This document shows, one piece after another, positions 58,236-64,000 of a stretch of 64,000 nt of DNA. The stretch is from Oscillospiraceae bacterium (GTDB taxonomy: Bacteria > Bacillota > Clostridia > Oscillospirales > Oscillospiraceae). Both the position numbers and the translations under genes were made by a program. A model generated the notes under the pieces. It did no database searches. It was not told where the DNA came from and was given only the letters and a program-made list of their open reading frames with translations. Numbering within the stretch: position 1 is the first letter of the stretch; every line of letters starts with the position of its first letter. The stretch is taken from positions 1 to 64,000 of the forward strand of contig JAFQZN010000007.1 of the NCBI GenBank assembly GCA_017405865.1, in the 5' to 3' direction.

Positions 58236-58501
58236 TATTCCATACAAATTCCATACAAATTCCATATAAATCGCGTTTCAGCCTCTTGAATAAAAAAACA
58301 AAAATCCTTGCAAACGTAGTGTTTGCAAGGATTTGCAGGTGGTGGAGATAAGCGGGATACTCCGGCGCAAAGCGCCTCCGTGACACTGCGGATTTGACCG
58401 CCTGCGGCGTTCCGCCGCTCCGCGTCGCTTTTGCTCCGCAAAAGAAATCCTTGTGTTCGAACCGGACGGCCCGTTCCCAAACCTACCGCACCAAAGAAAA
58501 A
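58236..58501 (-). repeat. tRNA-Ala-derived repeat, copy 3
   Basis: Almost identical to copy 2 over about 250 bases: repeated attccatacaa units, the hairpin aatccttgcaaac / gtttgcaaggatt, ggtggagataagcgggat, the 99-base insert (58,359-58,457), cgaaccgg and the following ccgttcccaaacctaccgca. It directly precedes the real tRNA-Ala fragment. Copies 2 and 3 are direct repeats about 1.26 kb apart around the XRE and 53-aa genes, so recombination could delete or duplicate that segment. Confidence 0.85.
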
Positions 58502-58531
58502 CAGCCACCCTTTCGGGTGACTGTTTTCTTT
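58493..58531 (-). terminator. Terminator downstream of the tRNA-Ala fragment
   Basis: aaagaaaaacagccaccc / gggtgactgttttcttt (one mismatch) flanked by A and T runs. On the minus strand it begins right at the CCA end of the tRNA fragment, as expected for the original tRNA gene's terminator left on the chromosome side. Confidence 0.82.
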
Positions 58532-58576
58532 GGTGGAGATAAGCGGGATCGAACCGCTGACCTCTTGAATGCCATT
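58531..58576 (-). other. Attachment site: 3' fragment of tRNA-Ala(GGC)
   Basis: The minus strand reads AATGGCATTCAAGAGGTCAG, then CGGTTCGATCCCGCTTATCT and CCACCA: anticodon loop (GGC), 3' anticodon stem, variable loop, complete T-arm, 3' acceptor strand and CCA. The 5' half is absent; homology stops at the anticodon loop at 58,576. This is the pattern left when an integrase targets a tRNA gene, with the intact tRNA expected at the other end of the element. Because the chromosomal terminator lies to the left, the element extends rightward. Confidence 0.88.
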
Positions 58577-58695
58577 TTTAATCCATCTGATTTTTCTTGT
58601 TTTCACTTGTTGTATCTTGTCGCCGGAAAGTGTTGATATGACAGGGTTTGCGGGAATTGCTTGTTGTAGCTTGTTGCGTGGTGCTGTCTGCTTGC

Positions 58696-58750
58696 GTATG
58701 GGTTTTTGTGGTGTCGGTATGGGTTTTGTATGGGTTTTTGGTATGGGTTT
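58696..58750. repeat. Four direct GTATGGGTTT repeats near the element end
   Basis: Copies begin at 58,696, 58,717, 58,728 and 58,741, about 120-165 bases inside the att core; spacing 21, 11 and 13. Two TTGTTGTAnCTTGT copies (about 58,609 and 58,662) lie between them and the core. Clustered short repeats at this distance are typical arm-type binding sites for tyrosine integrases and excisionases. No convincing gene was found in 58,577-59,218; a frame at 58,806-59,006 is biased and lacks a ribosome site. Confidence 0.5.
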
Positions 58751-59109
58751 CTGAACATTTGCGGCGGGGCAACTCTTTCCCTCCGCCTTATTATAGTCTT
58801 TTTTTATGGCTTATTATGAAGCATACAGAATAGCGCACGATCAACGCACGCGCACGCACGCGTATAAAACGCGGGGGAACGCGCCGTTAACACACGCGCC
58901 CGCTAATCTCGGTATACCAAAACAGAGAATCGTATACCGCGAAACAGAAACAAGCGGCAGGAGGGAAGAGCATACCGCGCTCCGCGATCTAAAAAATGCT
59001 TTTTAACTGAAAAATACCGCCCTCTGTATGCGACGCACGTCACCGAATAACCGCGCCGTCCTCGCGCCCATATTTCGCGTATATCGAACGAAACGCTCCG
59101 GGAGTATCT

Positions 59110-59238
59110 TTACCCTTCCCGCTGCACTTTGCCGTTTTTCTTCCCACCAGCGCGGAGCGTCGCGCCGCCAGAATTGATTTCAGCGTCGAATATCATACCG
59201 CGCAGCGTGAAAACGCACCTACCGCCCACAATACGCAC
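59110..59238 (-). CDS. Possible 42-aa protein
   Basis: From a GTG at 59,238 the minus strand reads VRIVGGRCVFTLRGMIFDAE, INSGGATLRAGGKKNGKVQR and EG. It overlaps the end of the preceding 81-aa gene by 20 bases. The first half looks beta-rich and protein-like. No strong ribosome site; could be the C-terminal part of the upstream gene after a frameshift. Confidence 0.3.
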   Translation of the reverse strand: MRIVGGRCVFTLRGMIFDAEINSGGATLRAGGKKNGKVQREG

Positions 59239-59464
59239 CCGCTGCGCTGATTCTGTTTTTTCTTTCCCGCTTCTTCTTTGCGGCTGCCTTTTCCGCTCTG
59301 CCGCCCAAAGCATAGCCGTAGCAGTATGCAATACATAGGGCTTCAAATGCGGCGTACTGTGATACTTGCGTCATCTTCATCAGCCGGAGCAATTCTCCGC
59401 TGTGTATTTCATACCCTTGCTGCACTTTTACGCTTCTTGCGATCTGCTCCATTTCTCGCGTCAT
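59219..59464 (-). CDS. Hypothetical element protein (81 aa)
   Basis: The ATG has AAAGGAAAG 7 bases upstream. The protein begins MTREMEQIARSVKVQQGYEI, has a helical middle (LLRLMKMTQVSQYAAFEALC) and a Lys/Arg-rich end (AAAKKKRERKNR). No family recognised. It is followed about 50 bases upstream on the same strand by another small gene, so the pair probably belongs to one transcript of the integrative element. Size and composition fit accessory genes of conjugative or phage-like elements. Confidence 0.6.
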   Translation of the reverse strand: MTREMEQIARSVKVQQGYEIHSGELLRLMKMTQVSQYAAFEALCIAYCYGYALGGRAEKAAAKKKRERKNRISAAGAYCGR

Positions 59465-59517
59465 AGTCTGTCTTTCCTTTCGTCTTTTTCATCGTGCAAC
59501 CGCCGCCCGCTGCGGCG

Positions 59518-59760
59518 TTATGCTTGCTGCGGGATAATTCTGCTTGCGTCCGTGATTGCAGTCCACTTCTTGATAACTGCGATAAGGGCTTCTTTCCCGC
59601 CTCTCGCGGCTTCTGTCCGGGCTTCTGTAAGAAAAGCGTCGCCGTGTGCTACGGTGAGTACAATCATCTGAAAAATGATTTTTTGCGCTTCTGGGCTTGC
59701 CTCGGTGTACAGCTCTAAAAACTGCTTGTCTGTACCGGTAAAGTGTCTGGTGCGCTGCAT
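59518..59760 (-). CDS. Hypothetical element protein (80 aa)
   Basis: The ATG at 59,760 (AAAGGGG 9 bases upstream) is preferred over an in-frame start 114 bases earlier. The protein begins MQRTRHFTGTDKQFLELYTE, continues ASPEAQKIIFQMIVLTVAHG and ends ITDASRIIPQQA; mostly helical, soluble. No family recognised. It is divergent from the Cro/CI-like gene at 59,975 with a 214-base spacer that holds a TATACT -10-like box for the plus strand near 59,929. Confidence 0.6.
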   Translation of the reverse strand: MQRTRHFTGTDKQFLELYTEASPEAQKIIFQMIVLTVAHGDAFLTEARTEAARGGKEALIAVIKKWTAITDASRIIPQQA

Positions 59761-59974
59761 AGTGTCTGATCCCCTTTCATTTAGTACCCGCACACGCTCA
59801 TTTGCAGCGGGCTTTCTTCCATCATACACTAATATCCCGTGTATATCTATTCGCAGAATTGACAATATCTGCACCGCATATCTGTGTATATTGGGAATAG
59901 ATTTCCTCCGGTGCTTTTGCTATACTGAAAAGAAATGCAGCGGGTTTTCGCGGCAATCACTACGGAGGGAATCA

Positions 59975-60184
59975 ATGCCTATTAAGTACAAGAAGGACAT
60001 TCTCGCGGCTCTGAAAGAATCCGGATATAGCACTTACCGCTTGCGGAATGAGAAGCTGTTCGGGGAAAGCGTGATCCAGCAGCTCCGGAACGGGGAGCTT
60101 GTCAGCTGGGCGAATATAGACAAGATATGCGCCTTGCTGAATTGCCAGCCGGGAGATATACTTGAATTTCAAGAAAGAGCATAG
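59975..60184 (+). CDS. Cro/CI-type helix-turn-helix regulator (69 aa)
   Basis: TACGGAGGG precedes the ATG. The protein is one HTH domain: DILAALKESGYSTYRLRNEK, VIQQLRNGELVSWANIDKIC and ALLNCQPGDILEFQ, the pattern of the small XRE/HTH_26 group often found in Clostridia mobile elements (CxPGDILE ending). It probably represses element genes. The gene ends at a hairpin shared with the convergent sigma-like gene. Confidence 0.85.
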   Translation: MPIKYKKDILAALKESGYSTYRLRNEKLFGESVIQQLRNGELVSWANIDKICALLNCQPGDILEFQERA

Positions 60185-60194
60185 CGCGGAAAAT

Positions 60195-60221
60195 GGGAGC
60201 TGCCCGTGTGTGGTAGCTCCC
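60195..60221. terminator. Bidirectional hairpin between HTH and sigma-like genes
   Basis: gggagct-gcccgtgtgtggt-agctccc (60,195-60,221) followed by TTGCTTT on the plus strand, between convergent genes. Confidence 0.65.
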
Positions 60222-60226
60222 TTGCT

Positions 60227-60882
60227 TTACATTTTTGCGGCTGACAGTATCGCCATATTTCGCGGCGTTCTCAATAAGCGCAACGCCTTATTCTCTGCCG
60301 CACGCGCCGCCTGCTCGGTCATTCCGATTGCACCCGCAACGGCAGAAATATCTTGATCTCCATAATACCGCAGCACAATGATCTCCCTGTATGCAGCGGG
60401 CAGCGCGGCAAGGATGGTATCTAACGCCCGGCGAAGATAGTCAAGATAATCCCGCTGCGCGATCTGCTCAAACAGTACGGTGCTTTTTGCGTCCGGTATC
60501 AGCTCGGCAAGCGTTGTTTCTTCATCCTCTGCGGTTGGAGCGTCCAGCGATACCGCTATATGTATTGCGTCATTCTTGCCCGCTGCGGTATGCAGACCAT
60601 AGGCAGAGGCAAACTGCCTTTTCAGATAATACGACAGCAGACCGATGAACGACGCCTCGGCTCTTTCTGCGTCGAACGTATCAACGGCTTGCAGCATGCG
60701 AAATATCCGGCGTGAATCAGATCGTCCGGCTCTACTCCGTGCAGACCGTCAAAGGCAAATATCCACCGCTGCGCTTGCTTGCGGATATAGGGCTTGACTT
60801 GCTCCCACAGAGGGAGAAGCAAAGCGGAATTGCCTGCCTTGATCTCGACGGCAAGCTGCTCGTTACCGATTGCGATTGACAA
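60227..60882 (-). pseudogene. Sigma-70-like factor of the element, frameshifted
   Basis: The first frame, from a TTG at 60,882 with GGGGAG six bases before it, encodes LPLWEQVKPYIRKQAQRWIF and VEPDDLIHAGYFA (region 2 with the DLxxxGxxA motif). The expected continuation MLQAVDTFDAERAEASFIGL lies in the next frame, starting at 60,697, and runs through ALPAAYREIIVLRYYGDQDI and IGMTEQAARAAENKALRLLR (region 4) to the stop at 60,227. One base missing between GC and ATG at 60,697-60,700 explains the break. Such sigma-like proteins regulate conjugative elements. A sequencing error or programmed frameshift cannot be excluded. Confidence 0.75.
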
Positions 60883-61085
60883 AATACCACTCCCCGCGTA
60901 TAATTTTGGTGGAGTTATTCCTTGCAGGAGGCGGCTGCCCGGTTTTTTGTGACCGGGCTGCTGCTTTTTTGTCAGTACCGCAAAAGTAATATCAGACATT
61001 GGACGCCATTCTGAAAATCAATTCTGCGCCGTTTTTCTCACAAAACCACCGAAGAAATATAACGAAATTGCAGCGGGGTATATTC

Positions 61086-61311
61086 TTACCCTCGCTTGTG
61101 TTCCTCTGCTTTTTTACGCGCCTCTGTGAGCCGTTTTATTCTGCGTTCTCTTTCTTCCGGCGATAGCTGCCGCCGCTCCAGGTCTTTCCCAAAGCGCAGC
61201 GGGTGCAGCGGGCAGCGGGCAGCCGCTGCATAATTTGACCTCGTTCGCGCTGCCGCCGCAGCAGTCAAGGCATTTCAGCCGGGTTGATCTCAAAACCTGC
61301 GTTTTTGTCAT
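61086..61311 (-). pseudogene. Small Cys-rich element protein, frameshifted by a 7-bp duplication
   Basis: From the ATG at 61,311 (overlapping the previous stop as ATGA) the frame reads LKCLDCCGGSANEVKLCSGC and PL, a zinc-binding-like motif of small Clostridia element proteins. The natural continuation HPLRFGKDLERRQLSPEERE and RRIKRLTEARKKAEEHKRG is in another frame and ends at 61,086. A tandem CAGCGGG duplication on the plus strand (61,206-61,212 and 61,213-61,219) adds seven bases; removing one unit restores a 73-aa protein. The stretch 60,883-61,085 has no gene. Confidence 0.72.
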
Positions 61312-61883
61312 TTTTTCACCTCTTTTTTGATATGCTCTTGCAGCTTTGCAATACTATCCCGCCGACGTTCTTCAAAATCAGCGGACTGTTCATTTTGGCA
61401 TTGCTCGGCGTGAAGTGAGCGCTGGTTGCCGTCTTGACAACCATGTCCCCCCACACCCCCCTTACCTCCGCTTTGCAACAATAGAAGAGTATTTTTTTCT
61501 GTTTTTTCTTCTCCTTCTACTTCTTTCTCTGTTTCTCCTTCTATTTCTGTCAACGGCTCGGAATCGTCCTGCAATCCTGCCGATAACGGCTTGAAATCGA
61601 CTTGATTTTTGACTTTCGTTTTTCGTGGTCTGCCTGCGCCTTTGTGGGAATTCTCCGTATTGCGTGCAGACATTGCCTCATAATCAGCACGGCAATTATC
61701 GATCAATACTTGTCCGGCAACAAAGAGACGCTGCGCAACAGGGGAAATTGAAGCGGGCATTTCGCCGCTTTCAAAATAGTTTGCGGTTGCTTGGATTGCA
61801 GCTCCGGCATCATCCCGGCTGACAACAGTATACTTCCCCCACAATTCTGCGTCGATCTTCGACCATTTAAGCTGTGCGGTCAT
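61308..61883 (-). CDS. Putative element replication/regulatory protein with helical N-domain (191 aa)
   Basis: The ATG at 61,883 follows GGGAGGCAATT. The N-terminal part (MTAQLKWSKIDAELWGKYTV, ATANYFESGEMPASISPVAQ, LFVAGQVLIDNCRADYEAMS) resembles small DUF6291-like proteins of mobile elements. The middle is a low-complexity, Glu/Lys-rich linker (EIEGETEKEVEGEEKTEKNT), then a Gly-rich stretch, and the end is charged (FEERRRDSIAKLQEHIKKEV). Catalytic function is not evident. It overlaps both neighbours slightly (17 bases with the excisionase-like gene, 4 with the Cys-rich gene), so these form one operon. Confidence 0.65.
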   Translation of the reverse strand: MTAQLKWSKIDAELWGKYTVVSRDDAGAAIQATANYFESGEMPASISPVAQRLFVAGQVLIDNCRADYEAMSARNTENSHKGAGRPRKTKVKNQVDFKPLSAGLQDDSEPLTEIEGETEKEVEGEEKTEKNTLLLLQSGGKGGVGGHGCQDGNQRSLHAEQCQNEQSADFEERRRDSIAKLQEHIKKEVKK

Positions 61884-62058
61884 AATTGCCTCCCGCTGCG
61901 CCCAGCTTCTCAAGCAACGCAGGCAAATTTACAAAATACGTTCGCCCGCTGCGAACGCACGGCACGCTGCCATCCCGGCACCCGCGCCGCAGAAAATAGG
62001 CAGATAATCCAGTCGCCTTGACCGCCTCCGGAATTTTCATGAATGGGGTATCAACCAT
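61867..62058 (-). CDS. Excisionase-like MerR/Xis-type DNA-binding protein
   Basis: The 63-aa protein (ATG at 62,058; a GTG at 62,070 is the alternative) has a winged-helix excisionase pattern: FMKIPEAVKATGLSAYFLRR, GCRDGSVPCVRSGRTYFVNL and PALLEKLG. These match the small Xis/HTH_17 proteins that steer tyrosine integrases and can also repress transcription. It overlaps the upstream small HTH gene by eight bases. In this element it is read opposite to the integrase rather than beside it. Confidence 0.82.
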   Translation of the reverse strand: MVDTPFMKIPEAVKATGLSAYFLRRGCRDGSVPCVRSGRTYFVNLPALLEKLGAAGGNYDRTA

Positions 62059-62239
62059 TGACTTCTTCACTTCCTTTCAACTCTTCAACGATCTTCAACA
62101 CTCGCGCCTTTTCCTCCGGCGAAAATTCCTTGCGGAGTTTTCTGGAAAAATAGCTGTCTGTAATTCCAAGAGCTGCGGCGATCTCCCATAGTTTTAGCCC
62201 AGCCCCTGCGATTGCAAGCCGAATATCACGATTTTTCAC
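62051..62239 (-). CDS. Small helix-turn-helix protein (62 aa)
   Basis: A GTG at 62,239 with GGGGGTGACC immediately before it gives VKNRDIRLAIAGAGLKLWEI, AAALGITDSYFSRKLRKEFS and PEEKARVLKIVEEL. The centre is a typical HTH (WEIAAALGITDSYFSRKLR) of the XRE-like proteins of Clostridia elements. Longer frames upstream lack a ribosome site. First gene of the minus-strand regulatory operon, divergent to the repressor-integrase pair. Confidence 0.8.
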   Translation of the reverse strand: MKNRDIRLAIAGAGLKLWEIAAALGITDSYFSRKLRKEFSPEEKARVLKIVEELKGSEEVNG

Positions 62240-62385
62240 ACGGTCACCCCCTTCCGCCAAAAAGTTGTTGACATTTTCTGTCCACCGTGATATGATGTTT
62301 GTGGGACAACAATGTTGCCGTTTCCCATAAACGCTTATACCACGTTTTTGCAAGTATAGGCGTATATCTCAAAAAATAATTTTTT

Positions 62386-62407
62386 ATAGGGTTTTATTAC
62401 ACCCTAT
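62386..62407. promoter_or_regulatory. Operator-like dyads in the divergent regulatory region
   Basis: ATAGGGT-N8-ACCCTAT (62,386-62,407) lies 24 bases before the repressor ATG. A second, looser dyad ACGCTTATAC / GTATAGGCGT is at about 62,330-62,363. Both would suit the XRE repressor encoded next to them; the interval 62,240-62,430 carries no gene. Confidence 0.55.
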
Positions 62408-62430
62408 CCCAAGAAAAACGGAGGTGCGCT

Positions 62431-63153
62431 ATGCCAAAAGAGCCGCTAAACTACGAAGCGAAAAGAATGATACAAGGCATTGCCGAACGGCTAAAGCAAG
62501 CAAGAGTTGACTACAACCAAAACGGTAAGGAAACTATAGAAGAAGTTGCGAAAGCAACCGGAATCCCGAAGTCAACCATCGGCAGAATGGAGAAGTATGC
62601 GGATAAGACAGATATTGACGATGTAAGTGATATTTACCTTTCCCCCGTCCCTGTTCTCGCCAAGCACTACGGAGTATCAAGCGATTACATTCTCGGTCTA
62701 ACTAATGTTCGCACGCCAGAAACAAACGTCAGAGCGGTTTGCAAATACACTGGAATATCAGAGGGAGCCGTTGCAAAACTCCGAAGTAGCTTTGCAGAAA
62801 ACGGTCAAGGATGGGTGCATAATGCAAGTGATTTCTCTGCTTTTGTTGAGTCCATCTATTTTGACAATATCCTTGACGCGTTAAGTCTTTTTCGTGAAGG
62901 TATGACGGAGGTACAGTTTCAACTTGAATCCGCCCTCGGCAAAATTGACGGCGTAGAATCAAACGCCTTTGATTGGTCGCAATTATACGACAGCTACAAG
63001 GCTTATAAGGTGGAATTCCACGATGCAAGAGATTTCTTTGCAGCGGCACTCCGTGAAATACTCAACTTCACACCGCTTGAGGACGCGCTTGAAAAGCACT
63101 ATATTAACCATCTTGAACGCAGCTTGAAAAATGATAACAAGGGGAGGGAATAA
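62431..63153 (+). CDS. XRE-family phage-type repressor (240 aa)
   Basis: The N-terminal third is an XRE domain: MIQGIAERLKQARVDYNQNG, IEEVAKATGIPKSTIGRMEK, LAKHYGVSSDYILGLT. Residues about 95-240 are a helical domain with no peptidase motif (SEGAVAKLRSSFAENGQGWV, FREGMTEVQFQLESALGKID), so it is not a LexA-type autoproteolytic repressor. AACGGAGGTG precedes the ATG. It is four bases upstream of the integrase gene, so it probably controls element excision and its own divergent operon. Confidence 0.88.
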   Translation: MPKEPLNYEAKRMIQGIAERLKQARVDYNQNGKETIEEVAKATGIPKSTIGRMEKYADKTDIDDVSDIYLSPVPVLAKHYGVSSDYILGLTNVRTPETNVRAVCKYTGISEGAVAKLRSSFAENGQGWVHNASDFSAFVESIYFDNILDALSLFREGMTEVQFQLESALGKIDGVESNAFDWSQLYDSYKAYKVEFHDARDFFAAALREILNFTPLEDALEKHYINHLERSLKNDNKGRE

Positions 63154-63157
63154 CTGT

Positions 63158-64000
63158 ATGGCATCTCACAGACAGAAAATGACAAAGGACGGAAAGCCGT
63201 ATTATGAAATCCGGGTATCACGCGGGCGCGGGCAGTCCTACCTATCTACTCGGTGGTATATACCGGACGGATGGAGCGCAAGAGCGATTCAACGGGAATT
63301 GCTAAAGCAGGAGGCAGAATTTGAGCGCAGATGCAAGCGCGGCGAAGTGTTGAGCAGCGCAGAGCGCAAGGAAAAGGCGCAGCGGGAGGCGCAGAAAGCC
63401 GCCGCTATTCAAACGCTGCGGCAGTACGGCGAAGGCGTTTATATGCCGAAAAAGGCAATCACGACGAAAGAAAGCACCCGCGCATTTTATCAAGCCCTGT
63501 TAGAGAAACATATCTATCCGGCGCTCGGTGACAGACTGCTGCCAGAAATCACGACGGCTGACTTGAACGCGCTTTTGCTGAAAATGCAGAAAGCGAACTA
63601 CTCTCATTCCACCTGCGGCGCGGTATATACCACTCTGGAGCAGATTTTCACGTCAGCATATAATACGGATTTGATTGACCGGAATCCAATGCACAAGGCG
63701 GACAAGCCCGCTGCGTCAAAATCCGTATTGCGGGATGAAAAAGTCAAGGCATACACCATTGAAGAAGTCCACGCAATTCTTGACGGTCTGGAAACGGAGC
63801 CGCTGAAATGGCGTGCTTTCGTCCGTCTGCTGATAGATACCGGAATGCGGCGCGGCGAAGCGTGCGCTTTGAAATGGCGCTACATCGACGCCAAAAACTG
63901 CAAGATCACTATTGCCGGAAATCTTGAATACTCCAGCGATTACGGCGGGAGCGAAGAATCGGCGGTCTACTATACCGGAACGCGGAAAACGAAAAGCGGG
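63158..64000 (+). CDS. int: Tyrosine recombinase / integrase, truncated by the window end
   Basis: The visible 281 aa start at an ATG with GGGGAGGG upstream. An N-terminal AP2-like arm-binding segment (KPYYEIRVSRGRGQSYLSTR), a linker with a long charged helix (about 45-90), the core-binding SAM-like domain (about 95-190, FYQALLEKHIYPALGDRLLP) and the start of the catalytic domain are present. RLLIDTGMRRGEACALKW holds the box I Arg. Box II (HxLRH) and the Tyr lie beyond the window. The type fits Tn916/ICE integrases that use tRNA genes, agreeing with the tRNA-Ala att site at 58,531-58,576. Confidence 0.92.
   Translation, partial: MASHRQKMTKDGKPYYEIRVSRGRGQSYLSTRWYIPDGWSARAIQRELLKQEAEFERRCKRGEVLSSAERKEKAQREAQKAAAIQTLRQYGEGVYMPKKAITTKESTRAFYQALLEKHIYPALGDRLLPEITTADLNALLLKMQKANYSHSTCGAVYTTLEQIFTSAYNTDLIDRNPMHKADKPAASKSVLRDEKVKAYTIEEVHAILDGLETEPLKWRAFVRLLIDTGMRRGEACALKWRYIDAKNCKITIAGNLEYSSDYGGSEESAVYYTGTRKTKSG

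Noticed and set aside
58531..58576. Complete tRNA gene
   Set aside because: Only the part from the anticodon loop to CCA is present; the 5' half is missing on the element side, so it cannot fold as a tRNA.
56878..58606. Several 60-170-aa frames over repeat copies 2 and 3
   Set aside because: They translate tRNA-derived and insert sequence in both repeats, have no ribosome sites, and read identically because the DNA is repeated.
58806..59006. 66-aa plus-strand frame in the element
   Set aside because: Biased composition from an alternating cgcacg tract, no ribosome site, no recognisable fold.

Overview
The window looks like chromosome from a GC-rich anaerobic gut Firmicute of the Clostridia, most likely Oscillospiraceae-like. 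This is inferred from AGGAGG-type ribosome binding sites, sigma-A promoters, SLH-anchored surface proteins, rhamnoside catabolism, an aldehyde-oxidoreductase-type molybdo-enzyme and tRNA-Ala-derived dispersed repeats. No rRNA gene, complete tRNA or CRISPR array was seen.

Layout. (1) 0.2-5.4 kb, minus strand: a molybdenum-hydroxylase locus with an SDR dehydrogenase, a fused [2Fe-2S]/molybdopterin hydroxylase, a MocA-like cytidylyltransferase and a nucleotidyltransferase-ModE fusion regulator; a 14-bp-arm dyad covers the promoter in front of the mocA-like gene. (2) 5.7-8.7 kb: a DUF1846 protein and a membrane-anchored histidine-type phosphatase. (3) 9.0-30.8 kb: the most unusual region. A divergent NHLM-type peptide export operon on the plus strand (short membrane-fusion protein, C39-peptidase ABC transporter, second ABC transporter) faces a minus-strand cluster of two giant surface proteins (2613 and 2742 aa). 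That cluster also holds a 75-aa peptide with a classic double-glycine leader and a 48-aa peptide downstream. No recognisable RiPP-tailoring enzyme is present. (4) 30.8-34.5 kb: dispersed repeats, then a MATE transporter fused to an anti-sigma-like ATPase domain, followed by a Gfo/Idh/MocA oxidoreductase. (5) 34.6-49.7 kb: a rhamnose/rhamnoside operon (RbsABC-type importer with two permeases, GH3, beta-phosphoglucomutase, GH78-like rhamnosidase, RhaB, RhaA, RhaD) read away from a divergent AraC-GH39 fusion regulator. (6) 49.7-52.5 kb: a wrecked LytS-type kinase, CstA, and a tnpV gene behind a tRNA-like scar. (7) 52.6-56.9 kb: an operon of MacB/FtsX-type ABC exporter, ZIP metal transporter and HMA metallochaperone-like protein under a strong promoter with two palindromic operators. 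(8) 56.9-58.5 kb: two long copies of a tRNA-Ala-derived repeat around a small XRE regulator and a 53-aa protein. (9) 58.5 kb to the end: the left part of an integrative element that starts at a 46-bp 3' fragment of tRNA-Ala(GGC) and carries Cro/CI-like regulators, a frameshifted sigma factor, an excisionase-like gene and a tyrosine integrase cut by the window end.

How parts work together. The sugar operon reads as import of rhamnosides or oligosaccharides, cytoplasmic hydrolysis or phosphorolysis, and L-rhamnose conversion to DHAP and lactaldehyde. The NHLM region reads as leader-peptide cleavage and export of at least one short acidic, proline-ended peptide beside very large, Sec-exported cell-surface proteins. 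The element at the right end shows decay (one base missing in the sigma gene, a 7-bp duplication in a neighbour), unless these are sequencing errors. All assignments come from reading motifs by eye; no database search was run.
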